Source: Flammeovirga pacifica
GTDB lineage: Bacteria > Bacteroidota > Bacteroidia > Cytophagales > Flammeovirgaceae
DNA length: 64,000 nucleotides
Assembly (NCBI RefSeq): GCF_000807855.2
Contig: NZ_JRYR02000001.1
Location: forward strand, 904,565 to 968,564
Direction of reading: 5' to 3'
Below, piece after piece: positions 9,109-17,438 of this stretch; the first letter of the stretch is position 1; the number at the start of each line of letters is the position of its first letter. A program made the position numbers and the translations under genes. The notes under the pieces were generated by a model. The model worked only from the letters and a program-made list of their open reading frames with translations, was not told the DNA's origin and made no database searches.

Positions 9109-9176
9109 TTGTTAATATAAGATGATTTAATATTTCTTGTTCTATAATGTGGAATCTAATAAATTCGCATGTGTTT

Positions 9177-9184
9177 CAAAAATA
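9177..9184 (-). promoter_or_regulatory. Putative -7 element for the GGGPS gene
   Basis: TATTTTTG on the minus strand matches TAnnTTTG and lies about 70 bases upstream of the start codon. No clear -33 element is seen. Confidence 0.4.
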
Positions 9185-9276
9185 GAGTGAGAAATTAAAT
9201 CAGTTTTAAATAAAACAGAGTTATTAATTTTTAATCACTCGATCATTTCAAATTTATATATTCGTTAATTAAGATT

Positions 9277-10707
9277 ATGAGTATCGCAATCAACAAGACT
9301 AAGATCGTCGCGACAATCGGACCAGCAACAAGAGATAAACAAAAAATTCTTGAGTTAATCCATGCTGGAGCAGACGTTTTCCGTTTAAACTTTTCTCACG
9401 ACGTTCACGAAGCTCACCAGCAGGTAATTGACTGGGTAGGTGAATATAATTCAAAATTCGGTCATAACACAGCGATTCTTCAAGATTTACAAGGACCAAA
9501 AATCCGTATTGGTGAAGTAGAAGGCGGTGCAGTTGAGATTGTAGAAGGTGAGCAAATCATCATCACTAATACTCCTGTTGTTGGTACTAAAGATAAAGTA
9601 TCTACAACTTACACTAACATTGTAAAAGACGTTAAAGCTGGTGACAACATCATGATTGATGATGGTAACTTGTGTGTACGTGTTATTGAAGTAAAAGGTA
9701 GTGAAATTATTGCTGAAGTTGTACATGGTGGTAAATTAAAATCACGTAAAGGTATGAACTTACCTGATACAAACATTTCAGAAGGTTCACTTACAGCTAA
9801 AGATAAAAGAGATTTAGATTTTGGTCTTGAAGCAGGTGTAAACTGGGTAGCTCTTTCTTTCGTAAGAACTCCTCAAGATATCATGACTGTAAAAGATATC
9901 ATCAAATCTAAAGGTTCTGATGCTAAGATCGTTGCTAAAATCGAACGTCCTGAAGCAATCACTAACTTTGATGAAATCCTTAAAGTTACTGATGCTGTAA
10001 TGGTAGCTCGTGGTGACCTTGGTGTTGAAATTAAATTCGAGGATGTACCAATGATCCAAAAAGAAATCATCCGTAAGTGTAACAAAGCTGGTAAGCCAGT
10101 TATCGTTGCTACTCAAATGATGGAGTCTATGATCACTAACCCTCGTCCTACTCGTGCAGAAGTAAATGACGTTGCTAACGCTGTAACTGATGGTGCTGAC
10201 GCGGTAATGCTTTCAGCTGAATCAGCTGCTGGTGATTACCCTGTAGAAACTGTTCAAGCAATGGTACGTATTTTATCTGCTGTAGAGCGTCAAACTACTG
10301 ACATCTACAACAAAACTTATGACTTCGATCCATCAAAAGATAGCTATGCGGGTAACCTATTAGCTCAATCTGCTGCTGCAATCTCAAAAGATTTAGATGC
10401 AAGTTGTATCATCGGACTTACTCAATCTGGATTTACTGCTTCACGTATCTCTAGACACCGTCCTGATACTAATATCTTCATCTTCTCTTCTGATAAGAAG
10501 TTAGCTGCTACATTAAACCTTGTTTGGGGTGTTAAAGCATTCCATTTATTACCAAAAGAATCTTCTACAGAGACTTTCAAAGCCGCTGAAGATATCTTGG
10601 TTCAAAAAGGTTTCTTAGCTAAAGGTGATCGCTACGTAAACATCGCAGCTTTACCATTATCTAAATCAGGTAAAACTAACAGCTTAAAAATCGACATCGT
10701 TGAATAA
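9277..10707 (+). CDS. pyk: Pyruvate kinase
   Basis: 476 residues. It transfers phosphate from phosphoenolpyruvate to ADP, the last step of glycolysis. Signatures are KIVATIGPATRD at the N-terminus, FRLNFSH, LQDLQGPKIRIGE, the active-site region VAKIERPEAI and VARGDLGVEI, and ATQMMESM. In the usual DAVMLSGETA the glycine is serine and threonine is replaced (DAVMLSAESA), common in Bacteroidota-type enzymes. Codon choice is strongly biased (GGT, CGT, GCT), unlike the surrounding genes, consistent with high expression. It is transcribed alone and followed by a strong terminator. Confidence 0.97.
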   Translation: MSIAINKTKIVATIGPATRDKQKILELIHAGADVFRLNFSHDVHEAHQQVIDWVGEYNSKFGHNTAILQDLQGPKIRIGEVEGGAVEIVEGEQIIITNTPVVGTKDKVSTTYTNIVKDVKAGDNIMIDDGNLCVRVIEVKGSEIIAEVVHGGKLKSRKGMNLPDTNISEGSLTAKDKRDLDFGLEAGVNWVALSFVRTPQDIMTVKDIIKSKGSDAKIVAKIERPEAITNFDEILKVTDAVMVARGDLGVEIKFEDVPMIQKEIIRKCNKAGKPVIVATQMMESMITNPRPTRAEVNDVANAVTDGADAVMLSAESAAGDYPVETVQAMVRILSAVERQTTDIYNKTYDFDPSKDSYAGNLLAQSAAAISKDLDASCIIGLTQSGFTASRISRHRPDTNIFIFSSDKKLAATLNLVWGVKAFHLLPKESSTETFKAAEDILVQKGFLAKGDRYVNIAALPLSKSGKTNSLKIDIVE

Positions 10708-10726
10708 TTAAGCGTTTAGATATACT

Positions 10727-10763
10727 AAAGCCCTTCAAGGTAATCTTGAAGGGCTTTTTTTCT
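10727..10763 (+). terminator. Rho-independent terminator of pyk
   Basis: A 13-bp stem AAAGCCCTTCAAG / CTTGAAGGGCTTT with a 5-base loop and a T run. Confidence 0.95.
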
Positions 10764-11034
10764 CTTAAAATTATCATGATATTCTTATTTTATTAAAATA
10801 GGCTGTCTAAATTTTAGGAATAATGATTATCTTCATCCCGCTAAAAAAGGATTATTGTTTTTTACTTAACCCTAGAATAATACAAATATTAAGAAAGGGT
10901 GTGAAACAACGTTAAAAGTACTATTATATCCCTATCAAAACCCTTATAACGTTGGAAAATTAGAATAGTAATTCGTTTTTTGTATATCATAAGCATAAAG
11001 GCTTTTTTCATATAAAATAGATACAACAGGCAAT
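10764..11034. other. Intergenic region before the LptF/G permease gene
   Basis: AT-rich, with no ORF of credible coding character, no tRNA and no strong hairpin. It presumably holds the promoter of the permease gene, but no clean TAnnTTTG element was found. The element ACGTT occurs twice (around 10,909 and 10,950) with no obvious meaning. Confidence 0.5.
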
Positions 11035-12114
11035 ATGAAACTTCTGGATAAGTATATTCTCAAAAAGTTTTTTAAGACATTTATTTTTGTAGTTCTGTTA
11101 TTAAATATCATCGTATGTGTGGTAGATTATACCGAAAAACAAGATGATTTCTTAAAACATGGGTTACAGTTTGGTTACATTTTTAAAGAGTATTATATCA
11201 ATCTCTTTATACATTGGGTGAATACACTTAGTCCCCTTTCTATATTTATCGCTGTTGTATTTATGACAGCAAGATTAGCTTCTCATACGGAGGTAATCTC
11301 TATATTATCTAATGGTGTCAGTTACCAAAGGTTCTTAGCTCCTTATGTTGCTGGTGCTGTAGTTGTTGGTTTAGTAATTTTTACCTTAATCGGTTATGCT
11401 GTACCAATTGCTTCAAAAACTAGGGTTGCTTTTGAAATTAAATATTTAAAAAGCCCTTATTATTTCAACGAAAGAGATATACACTATAAAGTAAGTGATT
11501 CATCTTATTTATATGTAGAAACTTATAATAATAGAATTAAGCGTGGTTACCGCCCTACTCTAGAAACTTTTGATGGAAACAAATTAGTTGATAAAGTAAT
11601 GGCCAACCGAATTCAGTGGGATTCTACTAAGGAAGAATGGACTTTTGATAGATATGAGAAGTATCATTTCAATAATGATGGCACTCAGAGTTACAATAAA
11701 GGAAATAGTTTAACCATGAAATTAAACTTAGATCCTAAATACTTTGAGAGTAAATATGCTTTACACGAAACATTAACCAATACGGAATTATCTGAATTTA
11801 TTGATGCAGAGAAAGACAGAGGTGTTGGTAATTTGGGAGTTTATGAAAATGCACTCCAAGAAAGATATGCTTACCCGTTTGCGATTCTTATCTTAACAAT
11901 AATGGGTGTATGTGTATCATCTGTTAAATCAAGACATGGATCGGGCTTTAAGATTGCGATGGGATTTGTTTTAGCATTTGTATATTTATTAATGGTATTG
12001 ATGAGTAGGGCAATTGCTGAAGCTGAAACATTAAGTCCTTTCCTAGCAGCTTGGCTTCCTAATATTCTATTCTTCTTTATTACTATTTACCTTTATTTTA
12101 AGGTACCTAAGTAA
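11035..12114 (+). CDS. LptF/LptG family permease (YjgP/YjgQ), lipopolysaccharide export
   Basis: 359 residues. It begins with MKLLDKYILKKFFKTFIFV, the typical N-terminus of this family. Transmembrane segments lie near residues 12-32, 55-80 and 100-122, then a periplasmic beta-jellyroll-like region (~125-270, LKSPYYFNERDIHYKV), then three further membrane segments to the C-terminus. The product would be one of the two membrane subunits of the LptB2FG transporter that extracts LPS from the inner membrane. Sequence alone does not separate LptF from LptG here. No lptB lies adjacent. Monocistronic, ending at a terminator. Confidence 0.9.
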   Translation: MKLLDKYILKKFFKTFIFVVLLLNIIVCVVDYTEKQDDFLKHGLQFGYIFKEYYINLFIHWVNTLSPLSIFIAVVFMTARLASHTEVISILSNGVSYQRFLAPYVAGAVVVGLVIFTLIGYAVPIASKTRVAFEIKYLKSPYYFNERDIHYKVSDSSYLYVETYNNRIKRGYRPTLETFDGNKLVDKVMANRIQWDSTKEEWTFDRYEKYHFNNDGTQSYNKGNSLTMKLNLDPKYFESKYALHETLTNTELSEFIDAEKDRGVGNLGVYENALQERYAYPFAILILTIMGVCVSSVKSRHGSGFKIAMGFVLAFVYLLMVLMSRAIAEAETLSPFLAAWLPNILFFFITIYLYFKVPK

Positions 12115-12136
12115 TTAACAAGATAAAGAACAAAAG

Positions 12137-12173
12137 AAGAGTCTAGCTAGTTAATAGTTAGACTCTTTTTTTT
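12137..12173 (+). terminator. Rho-independent terminator of the permease gene
   Basis: A 9-bp stem AAGAGTCTA / TAGACTCTT with an additional inner CTA/TAG pairing, followed by a T run. Confidence 0.88.
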
Positions 12174-12180
12174 ATTTTTG
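12173..12180 (+). promoter_or_regulatory. Putative -7 element for the EamA transporter gene
   Basis: TATTTTTG followed by CA fits the Bacteroidota -7 consensus and lies 27 bases upstream of the ATG, giving a short leader. It directly abuts the preceding terminator. No perfect -33 TTTG is seen. Confidence 0.5.
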
Positions 12181-12206
12181 CATCCACATACTTTTAAACT
12201 TCCAAG

Positions 12207-13118
12207 ATGTTCAACGACCAATTCAAGTTACACATCATTGTGTTTATCTGGGGATTTACTGCAATCCTCGGTGTCCTCATTGAGCTTGACTCATTTCAGT
12301 TAGTGTTTTACAGAACATTAATTGCAGCACTTTCTATGGGTGTATTTATGAAGATAAAAAAATGGGATACCCATCTTCCTAAAAAAGATATATTAAAACT
12401 CTTAGGTACTGGTGGATTAGTAGCATTACACTGGATATTATTTTTCACATCCGCAAAAGTATCTAAAGTAAGTGTATGTCTTGCAGGTATTGCTACAACG
12501 GCTTTATTTACTTCATTTTTAGAGCCAATATTTAATAGAACGAGTATTAAACCTTATGAGGTAATCTTAGGGTTATTTGTAATTGTAGGATTATATATAA
12601 TCTTTCAATTTGAGTTTGATCATGCATTAGGTTTATCATTATCTCTAGGAGCAGCCTTTGTAGCCTCTACATTTAGTGTTTTGAACGGGAAATTCGTAAA
12701 AAGAATTTCATCACTCAAAATTACTTATTACGAAATGATCGGTGGCGCCATAACCTCGTTTATCTTGCTACCTTTTCTATCCACAGGGGAAACATGGCTT
12801 ACTATTCCTTCTAATCAAGATATAATTTACTTATTGATCTTATCTTTAGTTTGTACTACAGCTGCCTACGCTGTATGTGTAGAAATACAAAAAAACTTAA
12901 GTGCTTTCCAGGTAAATTTGACAGTGAATTTAGAACCCATCTATGGCATTATATTAGCACTCATCTTTTTTGGTGAGAAAGAGCAAATGTCATCAGGTTT
13001 TTATTTTGGAGCTGGGATAATTTTACTTTCCGTTTTATCCTACCCAGTTCTTAAAAAGAATTATAATAGAAGATCTTCAAATAGTAAAAAATTACACGAA
13101 GAAGCTTTAAAGAGTTAA
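12207..13118 (+). CDS. EamA/DMT-family membrane transporter
   Basis: 303 residues with ten predicted membrane segments in two EamA repeats, the usual drug/metabolite transporter layout. The N-terminal repeat (residues ~8-130) contains LHIIVFIWGFTAILG and the HWILFFTSAK segment. The second repeat (~150-285) contains LEPIYGIILALIFFGE, the conserved EamA end motif. Members export amino acids, nucleobases or other small metabolites; the substrate is not predictable. The hydrophilic C-terminus is short and basic. It precedes a long inverted repeat that separates it from the lipoprotein hydrolase gene. Confidence 0.9.
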   Translation: MFNDQFKLHIIVFIWGFTAILGVLIELDSFQLVFYRTLIAALSMGVFMKIKKWDTHLPKKDILKLLGTGGLVALHWILFFTSAKVSKVSVCLAGIATTALFTSFLEPIFNRTSIKPYEVILGLFVIVGLYIIFQFEFDHALGLSLSLGAAFVASTFSVLNGKFVKRISSLKITYYEMIGGAITSFILLPFLSTGETWLTIPSNQDIIYLLILSLVCTTAAYAVCVEIQKNLSAFQVNLTVNLEPIYGIILALIFFGEKEQMSSGFYFGAGIILLSVLSYPVLKKNYNRRSSNSKKLHEEALKS

Positions 13119-13145
13119 TTTTTTATAGAATCACACTTGATAATT

Positions 13146-13213
13146 GGGGTTGTTTTACTAATTTAAATAAAACTAAAAGTCTTTGTTAAATAGACTAAAG
13201 TTAAAACAACCCC
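13146..13213 (+). repeat. Nested inverted repeat in front of the lipoprotein hydrolase
   Basis: A perfect 12-bp inverted repeat (GGGGTTGTTTTA at 13146-13157, its complement at 13202-13213) encloses a smaller hairpin AGTCT / AGACT (13178-13196). The outer right arm ends six bases before the ATG at 13220. No T run follows, so it does not look like a simple terminator. It could be a leader hairpin that controls access to the start codon, or a small non-coding element. Confidence 0.6.
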
Positions 13214-13219
13214 TATTAT

Positions 13220-14407
13220 ATGAAATCTCATTACAATCATTACTTTCTAATTAAAACAATTGTACTTTGTTTAATCACTCTTCTTTATTCTTGCTCAGAA
13301 AATGATCCGTCTTCAAAACAATTAAATCAAAGTGGACAGTTAGTTAACAGTACAACAAAAAGTAACTATTCTACATCAGAACTTAAATTAATTTCTACTA
13401 TCGGAGGTTTTGAAAACCTTTCAGATCTTATAGAATTTGACATTGAAAGCTATAGTATAGAATATACTACAAGGGATATTAATGGAAACATTATTAATGC
13501 ATCTGGTGTAATATCAATTCCTAAAACAGATCAGTCTCTATCTTCCATCTTGCTAAGTAGAGGAACAATATTAGCCCACTCAAATGCTCCAAGTGTAAAT
13601 ATTCTACCCACTTATGAATTAGGTGCTGCATTAGGATATATCATAATGACACCCGACTTAATTGGTTTTAATACTACTTCACTTTCTCCTCAAAATTATT
13701 TTATTAAAGAAATTACTGCCACATCAAGTATTGATTTTATGTTGGCATGTATTCAGTTCTTAAATCAAAAACAAGTAGATTTTAATGATGATTTAATATT
13801 AGCTGGATATTCTCAAGGAGGACATTCTACTTTTAGTATTGCTGAATCATTTGAACAAAAAAATACTTCCGAGTTTACTATTTCAAAACTTTATGCTGGT
13901 GCTGGAGGGTATTTCTTAAATAATGTCATGAGTGAAATTATAGATCAAGATACTTATGATGCCCCCTCTTTCCTATCTCTAATTGTATATTCATATAATG
14001 AAAATTATAGTTTAGAACTCCCTTATTCTTATTATTTCAATTCACCTTATGATAATAGAATAACATCTATCTTAGATGGATCGAATACAATATCACAAGC
14101 CAACAGTCAATTAACGAATGAAGTAGATCAACTTTTTACGTCTACATTTTTAAACTCAATTAAAAAGAAAGAGAATACTATAAATAATTTCCTTGCTGAC
14201 AATTCAATCCAACCTATCAAATTCGAGTATCCTATAGAATTATATCATTCAATTAATGATGAAATATTACCTATATCTACCTCAGATAGTTTATATACCG
14301 TTTTGAATGAATTGGGTAACACAGTCAATTATACTAAAGTTACTGGTAGTCACTCAGATGCAGCAATTGATATATTGATTCGCATTTTTGATGATTTAAA
14401 ACAATAA
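13220..14407 (+). CDS. Alpha/beta hydrolase lipoprotein (secreted lipase/esterase-like)
   Basis: 395 residues. The signal peptide ends in a lipobox (LLYSC at about residues 21-25), predicting a surface or periplasmic lipoprotein. The body is an alpha/beta hydrolase with the nucleophile elbow GYSQGGH (about residues 195-201), a downstream aspartate in HSINDEILP, and a C-terminal histidine in TGSHSDAAID, a plausible Ser-Asp-His triad. The layout resembles secretory lipases and DUF3089/prolyl-peptidase-like esterases. The substrate is unknown. It has its own leader with a long inverted repeat just upstream. Confidence 0.83.
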   Translation: MKSHYNHYFLIKTIVLCLITLLYSCSENDPSSKQLNQSGQLVNSTTKSNYSTSELKLISTIGGFENLSDLIEFDIESYSIEYTTRDINGNIINASGVISIPKTDQSLSSILLSRGTILAHSNAPSVNILPTYELGAALGYIIMTPDLIGFNTTSLSPQNYFIKEITATSSIDFMLACIQFLNQKQVDFNDDLILAGYSQGGHSTFSIAESFEQKNTSEFTISKLYAGAGGYFLNNVMSEIIDQDTYDAPSFLSLIVYSYNENYSLELPYSYYFNSPYDNRITSILDGSNTISQANSQLTNEVDQLFTSTFLNSIKKKENTINNFLADNSIQPIKFEYPIELYHSINDEILPISTSDSLYTVLNELGNTVNYTKVTGSHSDAAIDILIRIFDDLKQ

Positions 14408-14473
14408 TAATTAACGTATAATTAACACTTTACTGACTTGCATCAACAAATATTATTGAATAATCAATTATAT

Positions 14474-14481
14474 TAGTTTTG
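14474..14481 (+). promoter_or_regulatory. Putative -7 element for the universal stress protein gene
   Basis: TAGTTTTG fits TAnnTTTG, 22 bases upstream of the ATG at 14504. The -33 region is not clear. Confidence 0.45.
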
Positions 14482-14503
14482 TAAAACAAAAACACATAGA
14501 ATC

Positions 14504-15376
14504 ATGGAAATCAAAAATATTTTAGTCCCTACTGATTTTTCGGTAGAAGCAAGTAATGCTTTAGAAATCGCTGTTCAAATAGCAGAAAAAAATAACGCTA
14601 GTTTATCATTGTTGCATGTAATTGATGTGCCAACAATTAATCATTATGATAGCCTTAGTGTCTTTGGTGCCGGTGATGTAGGTATGGAAGACCCTGAGAT
14701 TTATAGTCATTACACAAATAAATTATCCAAAGTAGTAGATGATAAAATCAAAAAGATCATCGATACTTATCCTAACATCAAAATAGAAAAGCATATTGAA
14801 TTTGATTCTCTACAAAGACACCTAGCTGACTTTGTTAGTAAAGAAGAAACTGATTTAATTGTGATAGGTTCTCAAGGAATTAATGGTTTAGATGAACTAT
14901 TAGTTGGTTCTAATACAGAAAAAATAATACGTTTATCTAAGGTACCTGTATTAACTGTAAAGAAACAGGATAAAGATTTTGCTCCTAAAAGTATAGTATT
15001 TGCTTCTGATTTTCATAAAGTAAATGATGGAGCGATTGCCACATTAAAATTATTTCAACAATTATATGATTCAAAATTACATTTTGTAAAAGTGATCACG
15101 CCTAGTAATTTTGAAGCAACACCCTACTCTATTCAACAATTAGAAGAATTTGCAACGAAGTATGGTTTCTCAAATTATGAAGTACATAGTTTTAATGATT
15201 TTTCAGAAGAAGAAGGAATAAGAGGATTCGCTCAATTTATTGATGCTGATATGATTACTCTTACTACTCATGGTAGAACCGGTATACAACATTTACTCTT
15301 AGGTAGTATCGCAGAAGAAGTAGCTAATCATGCAATACGTCCTGTTTTAACTTTCAATAAAAAATTGAAAGCATAG
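14504..15376 (+). CDS. Tandem-domain universal stress protein (UspA family)
   Basis: 290 residues made of two Usp domains (about 1-145 and 150-290). The first shows ILVPTDFSVEASNALEIA and DLIVIGSQGINGLDELLVGSNTEKIIR, with the G-x2-G-x9-GS nucleotide-binding pattern. The second shows SIVFASDFHKVNDGA and TLTTHGRTGIQHLLLGSIAEEV, also with that pattern. These cytoplasmic proteins bind ATP or AMP and are induced by starvation or stress. Monocistronic, with a promoter-like element upstream and a hairpin downstream. Confidence 0.93.
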   Translation: MEIKNILVPTDFSVEASNALEIAVQIAEKNNASLSLLHVIDVPTINHYDSLSVFGAGDVGMEDPEIYSHYTNKLSKVVDDKIKKIIDTYPNIKIEKHIEFDSLQRHLADFVSKEETDLIVIGSQGINGLDELLVGSNTEKIIRLSKVPVLTVKKQDKDFAPKSIVFASDFHKVNDGAIATLKLFQQLYDSKLHFVKVITPSNFEATPYSIQQLEEFATKYGFSNYEVHSFNDFSEEEGIRGFAQFIDADMITLTTHGRTGIQHLLLGSIAEEVANHAIRPVLTFNKKLKA

Positions 15377-15404
15377 CCATAAATTCGTATTATATTTGAT
15401 ACTA

Positions 15405-15443
15405 TTAATGCTCATTGAGATTATTTTAATGAGCATTAATTTT
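15405..15443 (+). terminator. Terminator-like hairpin after the usp gene
   Basis: A 12-bp stem TTAATGCTCATT / AATGAGCATTAA with an 11-base loop is followed by TTTTG. The T run is short, so termination efficiency is uncertain. Confidence 0.65.
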
Positions 15444-15523
15444 GATTAAAATCTAAGTTTTTGATAGTGATATAGTTGATTACACAGATCAAATTAAAGG
15501 TATGAAGTTTTAGATCTCCTGTT

Positions 15524-15531
15524 TAAATTTG
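15524..15531 (+). promoter_or_regulatory. Putative -7 element immediately in front of the NIF3 gene
   Basis: TAAATTTG fits the -7 consensus and ends four bases before the ATG at 15536. If used, the transcript would be leaderless or nearly so. A -33 element is not evident. Confidence 0.35.
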
Positions 15532-15535
15532 TAGA

Positions 15536-16633
15536 ATGAAAGTTAAAGAAATAGTAAAAAGTTTAGAGGTTTTAGCTCCTCCTGTTTATCAAGAATCATA
15601 TGATAACTCTGGTTTATTAACTGGAAGTGGTAATGAAGAGGTAAAAGGCATATTAGTAGCATTAGATTGTACTGAAGTGATCATACAAGAAGCCATTGAA
15701 AAAGAATGTAATCTTGTAGTTGTGCATCATCCGGTTATTTTTGGTGGCTTAAAGAAACTGAATGGTAAAAATTATGTTGAAAGGACAGTTATAAATGCGA
15801 TCAAAAATGATATTGCTATTTATGCTATTCATACCAACTTAGACAATATGAATAATGGAGTTAGTGCTAAAATTTGTGAGTTATTAGAACTTGAAAACTT
15901 AAAAATACTATCACCTAAAAAAGAAACTTTATATAAATTAACCACCTTTGTTCCTTCATCAGATACTCAGAAAGTATTAGATAGTATTGGTACTGCTGGT
16001 GCGGGACAGATTGGTAACTATTCTAACTGCAGTTTTTCATCTGAGGGAAAAGGATCATTTTTACCTAATGACAAAGCTACTCCATCAATTGGAACAGTAA
16101 ATAAAGTAGAAAGTGTCACTGAAACTAAAATTGAAGTACAATTTCCTGTTCATTTAAAATCAAATATCATCAATGCATTACATGCTGCTCATCCTTATGA
16201 AGAGGTTGCTTATCATGTGACTAAACTTGAAAATGTAAATAAAGAAGTTGGATCAGGAATGTATGGTACTTATAGTGAAGGAATTGATGCAAATGTATTT
16301 CTTCAAAAATTAAAAGACACCTTTAAAGTTGGTGCTATACGCCATACTAAAATTATTCAGCCTTTGATTAAAAAAGTAGCCGTTTGTGGAGGGGCAGGTA
16401 GTTTTTTACTTGGAAATGCTAAGGGCGTTGGCGCTGACATTTATATAACGGGAGATTTTAAATATCATGAATTTTTCGATGCTGAAGATAAAATTATGAT
16501 TGCTGACATTGGTCATTATGAAAGCGAACAATTTACAATAGACCTACTAATTGATTATTTGAATAATAATTTTGATAGTTTGAGAATACAACCAACAGAA
16601 AATAATACAAATCCAGTTCACTATTTTTCTTAA
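15536..16633 (+). CDS. NIF3/YbgI-like dinuclear metal-centre protein
   Basis: 365 residues, the long form with a CutA-like insert between the two NIF3 halves. N-terminal features are AYDNSGLL-like YDNSGLL, LVALDCTE and the metal-ligand VVHHPVIFGG. Then comes AIHTNLDN. The insert spans about residues 130-235 and includes HAAHPYEEVAYHV. The C-terminal half carries AVCGGAGSFL and ITGDFKYHEFF with DIGHYESEQF, the second metal-ligand group. Family members form hexameric rings; proposed roles include GTP cyclohydrolase-like activity, but function is unsettled. In many Bacteroidota it sits near the zinc-ribbon protein gene; here the two are about 13 kb apart. Confidence 0.92.
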   Translation: MKVKEIVKSLEVLAPPVYQESYDNSGLLTGSGNEEVKGILVALDCTEVIIQEAIEKECNLVVVHHPVIFGGLKKLNGKNYVERTVINAIKNDIAIYAIHTNLDNMNNGVSAKICELLELENLKILSPKKETLYKLTTFVPSSDTQKVLDSIGTAGAGQIGNYSNCSFSSEGKGSFLPNDKATPSIGTVNKVESVTETKIEVQFPVHLKSNIINALHAAHPYEEVAYHVTKLENVNKEVGSGMYGTYSEGIDANVFLQKLKDTFKVGAIRHTKIIQPLIKKVAVCGGAGSFLLGNAKGVGADIYITGDFKYHEFFDAEDKIMIADIGHYESEQFTIDLLIDYLNNNFDSLRIQPTENNTNPVHYFS

Positions 16634-16690
16634 AGCAGTACACTTCTATTATTAAGAATTACAACACATACTAATAACACATAAATACAA

Positions 16691-17368
16691 ATGGCAGAAA
16701 AATCAAGCATCTTTGATATGATAGGTCCAATTATGATCGGACCATCTAGTTCACATACAGCTGGCGTAGTAAGAATTGGCCGTGTTGGTCATAAAATGAT
16801 AGGTGGAACACCAGATCACGCAGAAATAGTTTTTTATAATTCTTTTGCGAGAACATATGAGGGTCACGGTTCTGATAAAGCTATTCTCTCAGGCTTAATG
16901 GGAATGTCTACTGAAGATGAAAATATAAAAAAAGCATTTGAAATTGCTGAAGAAAAAGCGTTAGAATATGAGTTCAAACCTGTTGGTAATGCCTCTGCAC
17001 ATCATCCAAATACGATTAAATTAATTTTACAAAAAGGTGATGTAAAGCTTGAAATTGTAGGAGTCTCAAAAGGTGGTGGAATAATTTCTATTCGTCAAGT
17101 AAATGGTTATTCTTCTAATTTTAGTGCAAACTCCCCTACGCTAATTGTTACCGCAGAAGATCGTAAAGGATCAATTTCATTTATATCGAATCTCTTGGCT
17201 CAAGAAGACGTTAATATTGCAGAAATGACGGTATCAAGAAAAGGAAAACATCAAACTGCGTGTCAGTTTATTGAAATGGATTCTGCACCTAGAAACATTA
17301 CTTTACAGTATTTAGAAAGTTTAAAATGGGTGCAAGATGTTACATTTTTACCAAATGTAGATGACTAA
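16691..17368 (+). CDS. sdaAB: L-serine ammonia-lyase, iron-sulfur-dependent, beta subunit
   Basis: 225 residues. The two-subunit serine dehydratase turns L-serine into pyruvate and ammonia using a 4Fe-4S cluster carried by the alpha subunit. The beta-subunit signature is FDMIGPIMIGPSSSHTAGVVR at the N-terminus, then NSFARTYEGHGSDKAI and the NASAHHPNT segment. Residues ~150-225 form an ACT domain (LIVTAEDRKGSISFISNLL), usually a ligand-sensing module. The alpha-subunit gene is not adjacent, so it must be encoded elsewhere. Confidence 0.93.
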   Translation: MAEKSSIFDMIGPIMIGPSSSHTAGVVRIGRVGHKMIGGTPDHAEIVFYNSFARTYEGHGSDKAILSGLMGMSTEDENIKKAFEIAEEKALEYEFKPVGNASAHHPNTIKLILQKGDVKLEIVGVSKGGGIISIRQVNGYSSNFSANSPTLIVTAEDRKGSISFISNLLAQEDVNIAEMTVSRKGKHQTACQFIEMDSAPRNITLQYLESLKWVQDVTFLPNVDD

Positions 17369-17375
17369 ATAGTTT

Positions 17376-17406
17376 AGGTTAAAAATCTTTATTAAATTAA
17401 CCTTTA
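17376..17406 (+). terminator. Weak terminator-like hairpin after sdaAB
   Basis: A 7-bp stem AGGTTAA / TTAACCT with a 14-base loop, followed by TTATT. AT-rich and weak. Confidence 0.35.
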
Positions 17407-17438
17407 TTACTTTTTAATGCTACCGCATTTATATAACC

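Noticed and set aside
9814-10116. Antisense ORFs within pyk
   Set aside because: They are shadows produced by the biased codon use of pyk and resemble no protein.
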